Origin: Hyphomonadaceae bacterium UBA1849
GTDB taxonomy: Bacteria > Pseudomonadota > Alphaproteobacteria > Caulobacterales > Hyphomonadaceae
Assembly: GCA_002338565.1 (NCBI GenBank)
Contig: DDIN01000008.1
Location: 811,567 to 875,566, forward strand
DNA: 64,000 nucleotides
Reading direction: 5' to 3'
Part shown: in pieces, positions 1 through 8,461 of the stretch
How positions within the stretch are numbered: position 1 is the stretch's first letter
How the letters are laid out: each line of letters starts with the position of its first letter
Notes under the pieces: model-generated
Told to the model about the DNA's origin: nothing
Database searches by the model: none
Seen by the model: the letters and a program-made list of their open reading frames with translations, nothing else
Position numbers and translations under genes: made by a program

Positions 1-410
1 CTCTTCGCGACTGCGGTACATGAGCGGCGACCACGCGTGCCGCACGAACGAGAACTGGCGCGAGAAGTAGATGTGGTCGATGAGCGCGTACCTGCATCGG
101 GGTGACAGTCAAGAGTCGCGGATGGGCTTGCGTGAGACTCTGGCTCTGGCTCTGGCTCTGGCTCTGGCGGAGCAGCCTGAATGGGTGCGGAGAAGGCCTC
201 AACGCCTTCTTCCTCAATCTTCTCGATTTCTTCTTCAATGGCCTCGGCGCGGTCTTCGTGTCCGGTCGCTTCCTGAAACATTGCAGCATCTTCAAGCTGC
301 GCCTTCAGGGCCTCGGTTTCGGGGTCCCGCGCAGTTGCGGCATCGAGCGCCGCCTGTTCGGCTGCATCTTCGAGCTTTTTCTTCTTCTTTTTGCCGAACC
401 AGAGGATCAC
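1..410 (-). CDS. ftsY: FtsY signal-recognition-particle receptor, N-terminal part (runs off the left edge)
   Basis: The leftward frame starts at a GTG (408-410) that overlaps the mtaB stop codon by 3 bases, the sign of translational coupling. The product opens with MILWFGKKKKKK and continues as an acidic, Glu-rich stretch ending in five Pro-Glu repeats. Short Lys-rich starts followed by acidic A domains are typical of FtsY, the membrane GTPase that receives ribosome-SRP complexes, and dapF-mtaB-ftsY is a common alphaproteobacterial order. The GTPase NG domain is not in the window. Downstream of the Pro-Glu repeats (below about base 130) the frame stays open but reads as Ser/Thr/Arg-rich sequence unlike FtsY, while another leftward frame looks more coding, so only 130-410 is secure. 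The identification rests mainly on position and composition. Confidence 0.6.
   Translation of the reverse strand, partial: MILWFGKKKKKKLEDAAEQAALDAATARDPETEALKAQLEDAAMFQEATGHEDRAEAIEEEIEKIEEEGVEAFSAPIQAAPPEPEPEPEPESHASPSATLDCHPDAGTRSSTTSTSRASSRSCGTRGRRSCTAVAK
140..172. repeat. Hexanucleotide tandem repeat (ggctct)n
   Basis: About five copies of ggctct lie in tandem. Read leftwards they encode Pro-Glu repeats in the acidic domain of the ftsY product. Sequence to the left of the repeat has a different coding character, so the repeat may be where two unrelated sequences were joined. Confidence 0.75.
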
Positions 411-1687
411 TGAATTACTCCTGTTAACCGGCCATCTGTGTGCCCTGTAATGCGGATATCTGCAAACTCGCCATGAGGCAGCGCATCAGGAAGGCCGGTC
501 ACTGGCGTAAAGTCTGCCAGACGCCCCTGCCCGCCAGCCTCTACAAGCACGCGTCGGACTTCACCAACGTGCTTCTTCAAATGACGTTCCAAAGCCGCAT
601 TTGCAGCCTCGCGCAGACGGGCCGCACGTTCCTTTACGATCTTACGCTCCAGCTGAGGCATTTTCGCTGCTGGCGTACCTTCGCGTGAGCTGTACGGAAA
701 CACGTGCACGAATGAGAGATCGCATGCCTCAATCAGGCTGACCGAATTTTCAAACATCTCTTCGGTTTCTGTAGGGAAACCGGCAATCAAATCCGCACCG
801 AACGCAATGTCCGGTCGCGCGGCTTTCAGCTTCGATGTCAGCTCGATGGCGTCCTCTCGTGAATGGCGGCGTTTCATCCGCTTCAAAATCATCGGGTCGC
901 CATGCTGAAGCGAGATGTGAAGATAAGGCGCAAAACGCGGTTCGCTGACGGCGAGCTCAAACAAGGCGTCGTCCATCTCGATCGCATCGATGGATGAAAG
1001 CCGCAAAAGCGGCAGGTCCGGGACAAGCTTCAAAATACGGGCCACCAGATTTCCAAGCGGCGGCGTATTCGGCAGATCGCCGCCCCAGCTCGTCAGGTCC
1101 ACACCCGTCAAAACGACCTCTTTGTGTCCGCGTGCGACGAGGCGCTTCACCTGATCGACCACTTCACCAGCAGGCACGGATCGCGAATTTCCCCGACCAT
1201 ATGGGATGATGCAGAACGTGCAGCGATGATCACAGCCATTCTGGACATGCACGAAGGCCCGCGCGCGTCCATCCAAGCCATCGACAAGATGGCCAGCCGT
1301 CTCGCGCACCGTCATAATGTCATCAACGGAGACTTTCTCGGGCGCGTCCATCAAATGCGTAGAGGTGAAGGTTTCAGCCTTCATCTTCTCATGATTACCG
1401 ATCACACGTGTAACTTCAGGCATTTCAGCAAATTGCGTCGGATCAATCTGCGCGGCGCAGCCCGTTACAATGATCGGTGCATCCGGATTATCCCGGCGAG
1501 CACGGCGAATGGATTGGCGCGCCTGACGAACAGCCTCTGCCGTGACCGCGCAGGTATTGATAATGACCGCATCAGAAAGGCCCGCAGCCTCGGCGTGATC
1601 ACGCATGACTTCGCTCTCATAGCTGTTCAGCCGACAGCCATGCGTAATGATCTGGAGTTTGTCTGAAGTCGGGGTGCGGTCCGTCAT
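407..1687 (-). CDS. mtaB: tRNA t6A37 methylthiotransferase MtaB
   Basis: A 426-aa radical-SAM methylthiotransferase, which adds a methylthio group to t6A at position 37 of ANN-decoding tRNAs. The UPF0004 domain at the N-terminus carries the cluster-binding cysteines Cys18 (in THGCRLNSYESE), Cys46 and Cys77. The radical-SAM motif is Cys152-x3-Cys156-x2-Cys159 (CDHRCTFCIIPYGRG). A TRAM-like RNA-binding tail covers roughly residues 365-426. The length is normal for the family. The gene lies between dapF upstream and ftsY downstream on the same strand. MiaB and RimO are relatives, but the THGCRLN signature and the gene neighbourhood favour MtaB. Confidence 0.92.
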   Translation of the reverse strand: MTDRTPTSDKLQIITHGCRLNSYESEVMRDHAEAAGLSDAVIINTCAVTAEAVRQARQSIRRARRDNPDAPIIVTGCAAQIDPTQFAEMPEVTRVIGNHEKMKAETFTSTHLMDAPEKVSVDDIMTVRETAGHLVDGLDGRARAFVHVQNGCDHRCTFCIIPYGRGNSRSVPAGEVVDQVKRLVARGHKEVVLTGVDLTSWGGDLPNTPPLGNLVARILKLVPDLPLLRLSSIDAIEMDDALFELAVSEPRFAPYLHISLQHGDPMILKRMKRRHSREDAIELTSKLKAARPDIAFGADLIAGFPTETEEMFENSVSLIEACDLSFVHVFPYSSREGTPAAKMPQLERKIVKERAARLREAANAALERHLKKHVGEVRRVLVEAGGQGRLADFTPVTGLPDALPHGEFADIRITGHTDGRLTGVIQ

Positions 1688-1738
1688 GGAGGGTAGATGA
1701 CGCCGAAGCGGCTTATGATCAAGTCAGTTTAACTGAAA

Positions 1739-2563
1739 TCAGCTTGCGATCTGAAGCTCGCCTTCCAGTTCGACGGGGCCAGTCATTAGCACATGATTGT
1801 CGGATTCGCGCCATTCAATGTGAAGCTCGCCGCCATCAAGGATCATTTTGACCTTGCGTTCTGTGCGCCCCAGACGCGCCGCAGCAACAGCCGCAGCGCA
1901 TGCGCCCGTGCCACATGCGAGGGTCAGGCCGGCGCCGCGTTCCCATACGCGAAGGCGTATCGTCTGGCGGTCAATCACCTGCGCAAAGCCAACATTCACG
2001 CCTTCCGGAAAGAGCGGATGCCACTCTGCCAGCGGACCAACAGCCGGAATGTCATAAGCATTCACATCGTCCACGAAAAACACAGCATGCGGATTGCCCA
2101 TATTCACACATGACGGACGCGACAGGACTGGATTATCCATCGGGCCGATTTTGATATCGACGAAACGGGTATCCATTTTTTCGGCCAGCGGGATCTCTTC
2201 CCACTCAAGACGCGGCTCACCCATGTCGACCGTGATCATGTCATCACCAGCCGTACGCGCTTTCAGAAGGCCCGCGTCTGTCTCGATCAGAATTTCTTCC
2301 TGCCCCGTTTCACGCTGGACGAGCCATCCGACGCAGCGCGTGGCGTTGCCGCAAGCTGAAACCTCCGAACCGTCTGCATTCCAGATACGCATAAACACGT
2401 CGCCATTCGGCGTGGATTCCATACCGATGATCTGATCAAACGCCTGCTTCCCATTTGGATGGGCGATCTGGCGAATCTCGTCTGCCGTTTTACGCCATGG
2501 GCGCGCGCGCCCGTCGAAAACGACGAAGCGATTACCGCAACCATTCATATGAAAAATGTGCAT
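1739..2563 (-). CDS. dapF: Diaminopimelate epimerase DapF
   Basis: A 274-aa cytoplasmic enzyme that converts LL- to meso-diaminopimelate for lysine and peptidoglycan synthesis without a cofactor. The two catalytic cysteines are visible: Cys71 in ACGNATRC and Cys217 in ACGTGACA, one per half of the two-fold fold. The length is standard. The start at MHIFHMNGCGN fits the family N-terminus. It is followed on the same strand by mtaB after about 50 bases, so the two probably share a transcript. Confidence 0.95.
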   Translation of the reverse strand: MHIFHMNGCGNRFVVFDGRARPWRKTADEIRQIAHPNGKQAFDQIIGMESTPNGDVFMRIWNADGSEVSACGNATRCVGWLVQRETGQEEILIETDAGLLKARTAGDDMITVDMGEPRLEWEEIPLAEKMDTRFVDIKIGPMDNPVLSRPSCVNMGNPHAVFFVDDVNAYDIPAVGPLAEWHPLFPEGVNVGFAQVIDRQTIRLRVWERGAGLTLACGTGACAAAVAAARLGRTERKVKMILDGGELHIEWRESDNHVLMTGPVELEGELQIAS

Positions 2564-2743
2564 GACGTACCGATCCGAAAACTCAAAAATCTGGCTATTA
2601 GCATAACGATAAGAGACGCGAAGGTCACTCGGCTTTTAAAGCCGCAAATCTTAAATAGGCGCCACCACTCGAAAACGCGATGAGCGATGTAAAAAATCCG
2701 TCACACTGATCCCCTAAGACGACAGCTCTGATCGGGGGTCATA
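2564..2743. other. Divergent intergenic region dapF / acr3
   Basis: This 180-base AT-richer gap separates the leftward dapF from the rightward acr3 and must carry promoters for both. No clear ArsR-type palindrome could be picked out, and no arsR gene lies nearby. Confidence 0.4.
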
Positions 2744-3766
2744 ATGGGTCTTTTCGAGCGTCTTTTATCAGTATGGGTTGGTCTCGCTATTGTTTGCGGG
2801 ATCGTGCTCGGCTTGCTTGTTCCGGGCGTCTTCGAGTTTCTCGCAAGTCTCGAATACGCCAAGGTAAATTTCCCGGTTGCCGTTCTCATCTGGGCAATGG
2901 TCTTCCCGATGATGGTGGATGTCGATTTCACCAGTCTGCGCCAGATCGGCTCAAAGCCTCGGGGCATTATGATTACGCTGGTGGTGAACTGGCTGATCAA
3001 ACCGTTCTCAATGGCCGCTCTGGGCGTCTTGTTCTTCCGTTACGTGTTTGCAGACTTCATTCCGACAGATGATGCGGAAAGCTATATTGCCGGTCTCATT
3101 CTACTGGGTGCTGCGCCATGTACCGCCATGGTGTTTGTCTGGTCTCAACTCACAAAGGGTGACGCGACCTACACGCTGGTTCAGGTAAGCCTGAACGATG
3201 CCATCATGGTGTTTGCTTTTGCCCCTATCGTCGCGTTTTTGCTGGGTGTCACCGACATCACCATTCCTTGGGAGACCTTACTCCTGTCTGTCGCGCTTTA
3301 CGTCATTCTGCCTCTGGGCGCGGGCATCGTCACACGCCAGACCCTGAAAGCCTCAGGCGGCGAACCGGCCGTTAAGACCTTTCTTGCTCGAGTGAAACCG
3401 TTTTCCGCGATCGGTCTTCTCGGAACAATCGTGCTGCTATTCGGCTTTCAGGGGCAGGTCATTGTTTCAAGCCCGATGCTGATTGCGCTGATTGCCGTTC
3501 CTATACTGCTTCAATCTTACGGCATTTTCGCCCTCGCTTACGGGGCTGCCTATGTGCTGAAAGTCCCGCACAAAATCGCTGCGCCATGCGCCATGATCGG
3601 AACGTCGAACTTCTTTGAACTGGCGGTCGCCGTAGCCATCAGCCTGTACGGGTTGAACTCAGGTGCAGCCCTGGCGACTGTTGTCGGTGTTCTGGTCGAA
3701 GTACCGGTTATGCTGTCGCTCGTGGCTTTTGCGAACCGTACGCGGACCGCCTTTAAGGCCGACTAA
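2744..3766 (+). CDS. acr3: ACR3-family arsenite efflux permease
   Basis: A 340-aa inner-membrane carrier with about ten hydrophobic segments, of the ACR3 branch of the bile/arsenite/riboflavin transporter superfamily, which expels arsenite. The family-typical cysteine in APCTAMVFVWS is Cys126, in the membrane segment where ACR3 proteins hold their essential thiol. The length is within the 330-400 usual for ACR3. The arsC gene is convergent immediately downstream (5 bases between stops), which supports an arsenic role. Some ACR3 proteins also carry antimonite. Confidence 0.93.
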   Translation: MGLFERLLSVWVGLAIVCGIVLGLLVPGVFEFLASLEYAKVNFPVAVLIWAMVFPMMVDVDFTSLRQIGSKPRGIMITLVVNWLIKPFSMAALGVLFFRYVFADFIPTDDAESYIAGLILLGAAPCTAMVFVWSQLTKGDATYTLVQVSLNDAIMVFAFAPIVAFLLGVTDITIPWETLLLSVALYVILPLGAGIVTRQTLKASGGEPAVKTFLARVKPFSAIGLLGTIVLLFGFQGQVIVSSPMLIALIAVPILLQSYGIFALAYGAAYVLKVPHKIAAPCAMIGTSNFFELAVAVAISLYGLNSGAALATVVGVLVEVPVMLSLVAFANRTRTAFKAD

Positions 3767-3771
3767 GCCCG

Positions 3772-4278
3772 CTAGTCTTCCGCACCCGGCACTGTCGCGT
3801 GAATATCCTGTAGCGCGGTGCGCGCTTCGTCGGTGCTCATACTTTTCAGATCAAGCGCCACGAGCTGTTCCACGCGCATACGCAGGGACCGGTGGGCTGT
3901 TTCAAACGCCACAAGCGCGCCATCCCCTTCGATAGCAGCCGGATCAGGCACGCCCCAATGAACCTGCAACGGGTGGCCCGGCCAGATCGGACAGACTTCG
4001 CCTGCCGCGTTTCCGCAAACTGTAATCACAAGGCTCATTTCCGGCGCATCATCGCGCGCATAAACATCCCATGACTTCGAAGACAGGCCTGATGTGTCAT
4101 GTCCGTTCATGGCCAGAACCTGAAGCGCAACGGGGTGCGGCTCGCCCTTCGGCATGCTTCCCGCAGAATACGCAGCAAACCCGGCATCAACGCCCAGCTC
4201 TCGGATAAGCGTTTCAGCGATCAGGCTGCGCGCCGAATTGCCGGTGCAAAGAACAAGCACATTATAAGCATCTGACAT
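3772..4278 (-). CDS. arsC: Arsenate reductase, low-molecular-weight phosphatase type
   Basis: A 168-aa cytoplasmic reductase that turns arsenate into arsenite, the substrate of the ACR3 pump next door. The N-terminal phosphatase-like P-loop is Cys11-x5-Arg17 (LCTGNSARS). A later cysteine pair in VCGNAAGEVCPIWPG matches the resolving thiols of the Trx/Grx-linked ArsC group, and a conserved DPA-like motif (PDPAAIEG) supplies the acid. It is convergent with acr3 rather than in one operon with it, and no arsR is seen within the window. It is somewhat longer (168 aa) than the classical 130-140 aa forms. Confidence 0.92.
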   Translation of the reverse strand: MSDAYNVLVLCTGNSARSLIAETLIRELGVDAGFAAYSAGSMPKGEPHPVALQVLAMNGHDTSGLSSKSWDVYARDDAPEMSLVITVCGNAAGEVCPIWPGHPLQVHWGVPDPAAIEGDGALVAFETAHRSLRMRVEQLVALDLKSMSTDEARTALQDIHATVPGAED

Positions 4279-4480
4279 GACCTGTTTTCCCCTCTGAAAC
4301 TGGATCGCAAGAACCTTCTACCGGTTTTTGTAATACTTATGTGAAACCTGAGCGAGGTCGTTTCCGATTTTACTGCCCGGCACCGCATCATCAGGGCAAG
4401 ACTTTTCATAAAGTTTTCCAACTCTACTTGATCTCACGCGTCTTCGCGCGAAAAGTGCGCAAGATTTCGGAGGATACACA

Positions 4481-6679
4481 TTGGCCCAGAAACTTTTTAC
4501 CTCGCTTGCTGCCGCAGCGCTTCTCGCTGTTACAGCCTGCTCTGAAGGAGACCCCGTGGCACCTGAAAGCGACACAGCCGACACTGAAACCAGCGTAAAT
4601 GTGGAGGTCGATCCTAACGGTGAAGACCCGAATATCTGGCTGGAAGAGGTTGAAGGCGAACGTGCACTCGATTGGGTTCGCGCGCAGAATGACCGCACAC
4701 TTGGTCATCTTCAGGCGACCGACCTGTATAACGAGCTGCAGGCTGAAGCCGAGGCGATCGTAAACGCGAGCGAGCGTATTCCTTACGGCTCCGTTCGCGA
4801 CGGCATGGTCTATAATTTCTGGCAGGACGCGGACAATGTACGTGGCTTGTGGCGTCGTACCTCACTTGAGAGCTACGCAACCGAAGAGCCGGAATGGGAA
4901 ACCATCATTAACTTTGATGAACTCGCGGCCGAAGAAGATGCAAACTGGGTCTATAAAGGCGCAAGCTGCCATAATGACGGCGAGAGCGAGCGCTGGACCT
5001 GCATGGTCTCTTTGTCCGATGGCGGCAAAGATGCTGCAGAAATGCGTGAATTCGACCTCACGACCCTGACCTGGGTGGAAGACGGCTTCTATATCCCTGA
5101 AGCCAAAGCCGGCACAGCCTGGGTAGACTATGACACCATGCTGATCGCGACTGACTGGGGCGGCGACGGTTCGACACTCACTGAATCAGGCTATCCGACC
5201 GAAGTGCGTCGCTGGACACGCGGCACGCCTCTGGAAGAAGCCGAAACAATTTTCACCGGTGACCGCACTGACGTTGGCATCTGGCCATTCACGCTGGAAC
5301 TCGCCGATGGCACCCAGCTGGAAGGCGTAACCGAAGCAGATACCTTCTTCACATCAAAGTATTTCGTGTTCCCGAATGGCGGCACAGAAGCACTTGAACT
5401 GCCGCTTCCTGCGAAGTCATCGATTGTCGGCTCACAATGGGACCTCGTCTTTGTGACGCTTCAGGAAGACTGGACCGTCGAGCATGAAGGCGAAGAACTG
5501 AACTTCTCGTCCGGTAGCCTCGTCGCGATCAATGCAGCGATGCTGGAAGATGGTGAGCTGGGTTATGTCTGGGAAGTATTCGCACCGAACGAGCGCCAGT
5601 CCATTGAATCCGTAGCGCTTGCGAATGAAGCGCTTCTAATCGCTATCAACGACAATGTCAGCGGCCAGATCCTGACGGCTATTCCGGACCGTTTGACAGG
5701 CGAGTGGACAACCAGCCCACTGGACCTGCCAGAGAATGGTGCGCTCGGCATTGTGTTTGCCAACCAGCATGAGGACACCGTCTTCATCAATTATGAGGGC
5801 TTCCTCACGCCAGACACACTCATGTCTTACAATGCGGCTGATGGCGAGATCACAGAGCTGAAAAGCCTGCCGGGCCGGTTCGATACAGAAGGCCTCGTGG
5901 TCGAGCAGTTCGAAGCGGAATCCACGGACGGTACGATGATCCCTTACTTCATCGTGCACCGTGAAGACATTCCTCTTGATGGCACGACGCCTACGCTGCT
6001 TTACGGCTATGGTGGTTTCCAGATCTCCATGACGCCAAGCTATTCAGCGCTTCGCGGTAAGCTCTGGCTGGAACGCGGCGGCGCTTATGTTCTTGCGAAC
6101 ATTCGCGGCGGCGGCGAATTTGGTCCTGCATGGCACCAGGCGGGTCTCAAGACCGAACGCCAGATCGTCTATGATGATTTTATTGCAGTTGCCGAAGACC
6201 TCATTGATCGCGGCGTAACGACGTCCGACCATCTGGGCATTCAGGGTGGTTCGAATGGCGGCCTGCTCATGGGCGTGATGCTGACCCAGCGTCCGGACCT
6301 GTGGGACGCTGTCGTCGTTCAGGTGCCACTGCTCGACATGCTGCGTTATCACCTGCTGCTGGCGGGCGCATCATGGGTCGACGAATATGGTTCGCCGGAC
6401 ATTCCTGAAGAGCGTGAATGGCTGGAACAAGTGTCGCCATACCACAACTTCGATCAGGATGCGGATTACCCGACGCCGTTCTTCATGACCTCAACCAAGG
6501 ACGACCGCGTCCATCCGGGTCACGCGCGCAAAATGGCGTATTTGTTCGATCAGGCCGGCATGCCGTTCTACTATTATGAGAATATTGATGGCGGTCACTC
6601 GGCAGCAGCCAACCTTCAGGAAGCAGCGCGCCGCGTTGCGCTTGAAGTGACGTATCTTTCAGAGCGTCTGATGGACTAA
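4481..6679 (+). CDS. Prolyl oligopeptidase family (S9A) lipoprotein
   Basis: A 732-aa serine peptidase that should cut peptides after proline on the periplasmic side. The start is an uncommon TTG at 4481, chosen because a strong ribosome site (cggagga, 4468-4474) lies just upstream and because it gives a clean lipoprotein signal with lipobox LAVTAC, lipid Cys20. A seven-blade propeller domain precedes the C-terminal hydrolase. The triad is visible: Ser591 in GGSNGG, Asp674/675 in STKDDRVHPG and His706 in DGGHSAA. The segment GGFQISMTPSYS and the DFIAVAEDLI helix are typical S9A landmarks. It is a monocistronic unit ended by a strong terminator. Confidence 0.92.
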   Translation: MAQKLFTSLAAAALLAVTACSEGDPVAPESDTADTETSVNVEVDPNGEDPNIWLEEVEGERALDWVRAQNDRTLGHLQATDLYNELQAEAEAIVNASERIPYGSVRDGMVYNFWQDADNVRGLWRRTSLESYATEEPEWETIINFDELAAEEDANWVYKGASCHNDGESERWTCMVSLSDGGKDAAEMREFDLTTLTWVEDGFYIPEAKAGTAWVDYDTMLIATDWGGDGSTLTESGYPTEVRRWTRGTPLEEAETIFTGDRTDVGIWPFTLELADGTQLEGVTEADTFFTSKYFVFPNGGTEALELPLPAKSSIVGSQWDLVFVTLQEDWTVEHEGEELNFSSGSLVAINAAMLEDGELGYVWEVFAPNERQSIESVALANEALLIAINDNVSGQILTAIPDRLTGEWTTSPLDLPENGALGIVFANQHEDTVFINYEGFLTPDTLMSYNAADGEITELKSLPGRFDTEGLVVEQFEAESTDGTMIPYFIVHREDIPLDGTTPTLLYGYGGFQISMTPSYSALRGKLWLERGGAYVLANIRGGGEFGPAWHQAGLKTERQIVYDDFIAVAEDLIDRGVTTSDHLGIQGGSNGGLLMGVMLTQRPDLWDAVVVQVPLLDMLRYHLLLAGASWVDEYGSPDIPEEREWLEQVSPYHNFDQDADYPTPFFMTSTKDDRVHPGHARKMAYLFDQAGMPFYYYENIDGGHSAAANLQEAARRVALEVTYLSERLMD

Positions 6680-6702
6680 ACGGTGATTTCATCGTGAATT
6701 TT

Positions 6703-6742
6703 AAAACAGCCCCTGACTGCTCAGGGGCTGTTTTTGTTTTTT
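6703..6742 (+). terminator. Rho-independent terminator after the S9A peptidase
   Basis: A perfect 14-bp stem (6703-6716 with 6721-6734) with a 4-base loop is followed by a long T tract. The arms are A- and T-flanked, so it could also work for leftward transcripts, though none ends here. Confidence 0.93.
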
Positions 6743-6817
6743 TTGCAGATAGCTCTTCTGGCGAAACACGAGCATCTCCGGTAAGAGACACCCAATAGAC
6801 CAATCGGGACAGACACT

Positions 6818-7129
6818 ATGAAAAAGGCTTCGCTTCTGATCGCACTTGGCTGCGCCGCTCTCCTCGCTGGCTGCGCAAAGACAGACGAACAGGTGATCAT
6901 GACATCATGCCTGGAAGCAGATGAGTCTCTCAATGAGGCCTATTGCGCCTGCACCTATGACAAAATGGAAGCCAGCCTGTCAGACGAGGTTCTCGCCAAT
7001 ATCGCAAATGCTATCCGCGACGGCGCAGCTGACCCGATCGATGCGATCTCGACCCTTCCCCCGCAACAACAAATGTCGGTTCTGCCTGTAACGCTTCAGC
7101 TTTTGGAATGCGCGCAGGAGCTGGAATAA
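6818..7129 (+). CDS. Small Cys-containing lipoprotein of unknown function
   Basis: A 103-aa protein with a lipoprotein signal peptide and lipobox LLAGC (lipid Cys19). The mature part has four cysteines (in SCLEADESLNEAYCACTYDKM and ECAQ), a pattern suggesting disulfides in the periplasm, and is otherwise helical and acidic. The family was not recognised. It is a single gene between the terminator at 6742 and the convergent DUF2855 gene. Confidence 0.75.
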   Translation: MKKASLLIALGCAALLAGCAKTDEQVIMTSCLEADESLNEAYCACTYDKMEASLSDEVLANIANAIRDGAADPIDAISTLPPQQQMSVLPVTLQLLECAQELE

Positions 7130-7151
7130 ATCCAGCCCCCACGAGATAGCA

Positions 7152-8228
7152 TTAGAATCGCACGATCAGGCCTTCGTCAGGCGCAAACTTACCGTCGCAC
7201 ATGGCCTGATAATGTTCGCTGAGTCCCTCAAGGCCATTAGCCTCTCTGACCTTCATCCAGCTTTTGCTGGCGACCATGGACTTCATCAGGAAGTCATTTG
7301 ATTTTTCGGTAAAGCCTTCGGCGCCCCAATCGCCAATCCGTTTCTGAATGTGGCCGGGGGCAAAGAAGAATTCGCTGCGTTCTTTAATGATATTCTCATT
7401 GGCCGCGCCCTCTTCCCAATGGGTGAGACCGACATTCAGGCAATGCTTCATATTCGCACCAAGGCTCGCATGAAGCGCGCCCAGAACATCCCCGTTTCCT
7501 GACATATCGACGATGACGGTCGGCTTGCTCGTATCAATTGATGGCAGGTCATCATAAGTGGCCGTCTGGTCGTAATATCCGAGCGACTTTACAAAACCGG
7601 CATTCCGGCCGGACGTCAGACCAATCGACGCTGGTGCATCAGCGTCTTCATTCAGCGCAAAGCCCAGACCGATACTCGTCTTGCTGGACGCGCTGACAAC
7701 GATCACCTGCTCAGCGCCATACCAGTCATTGTCCTTCATACAGTCCCAGAGACAGAAGGACGTGACGTGTAGCGGGAAGAGAAGCGCGCGCGCCTCGTCA
7801 AAGGCTCCGTTATAGCCCGGCTCTGCATTGACCCGGCGATAGACATTATAGCCTTGCGGAAGTGCCGAGCGGTGCTCTGCACCATCGATGAACTGTCCGG
7901 TGCGCACTCCCACAGGTGACAGCACAAGCTCTTCGGCGGGCGGGAAATATCCGTAAAGCCGCTCGCCGACCGGCACGTCCGCATGCTTGCTCTCTACAAT
8001 ATCGGCAAAACCCCAAACGGGCAGCAAGCCCTGACCTTCCGCGCCATGCGCCGGAAAGAACTGCCAATAGCCAATCTGATCACCGGCCACCCCATAGGTG
8101 ATATTGTTCGCAGTGAAGGAGAACAGGTCTACCTTCGCACGCACCTCACCGTTTTTGAGCGGCGCGCTATCGACATCTACGATTTTCGTTTTGTGCAGAT
8201 CGGTTTTCTGAACCTGAAATTCCTGCAT
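7152..8228 (-). CDS. DUF2855 family protein
   Basis: A 358-aa protein matching the DUF2855 family by its opening (an FSFTANNITYG block) and mid-region (IVVSASSKTSIGLGFAL, like the nucleotide-binding part of quinone-reductase/MDR folds). The function is unknown; the family is thought to be oxidoreductase-like. The start at 8228 (MQEFQVQK) is preferred over an in-frame ATG 6 codons upstream because ggggagag lies just before it. It diverges from guaB across a 233-base gap. Confidence 0.8.
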   Translation of the reverse strand: MQEFQVQKTDLHKTKIVDVDSAPLKNGEVRAKVDLFSFTANNITYGVAGDQIGYWQFFPAHGAEGQGLLPVWGFADIVESKHADVPVGERLYGYFPPAEELVLSPVGVRTGQFIDGAEHRSALPQGYNVYRRVNAEPGYNGAFDEARALLFPLHVTSFCLWDCMKDNDWYGAEQVIVVSASSKTSIGLGFALNEDADAPASIGLTSGRNAGFVKSLGYYDQTATYDDLPSIDTSKPTVIVDMSGNGDVLGALHASLGANMKHCLNVGLTHWEEGAANENIIKERSEFFFAPGHIQKRIGDWGAEGFTEKSNDFLMKSMVASKSWMKVREANGLEGLSEHYQAMCDGKFAPDEGLIVRF

Positions 8229-8461
8229 GATCTCTCCCCGAAGCATTTATGTTGTTTGTGCTGGCGCCTATTTGGCGTGTCTGAGCCCCGTGACGCAAGC
8301 GAAGGCTGGTCCGGTCACGCGAAATGTTATTGCCGCAAAAAAATTTCAACCGCGTCACGCATCGCGGAACGAGCTATGCGTTTCGTCATCAAAGAGTCGC
8401 ACTTTTCCCTCTTGCAGGAGGCCACACATCCCATTAAGAGGCCAAAAAGGATGCAGACCCA

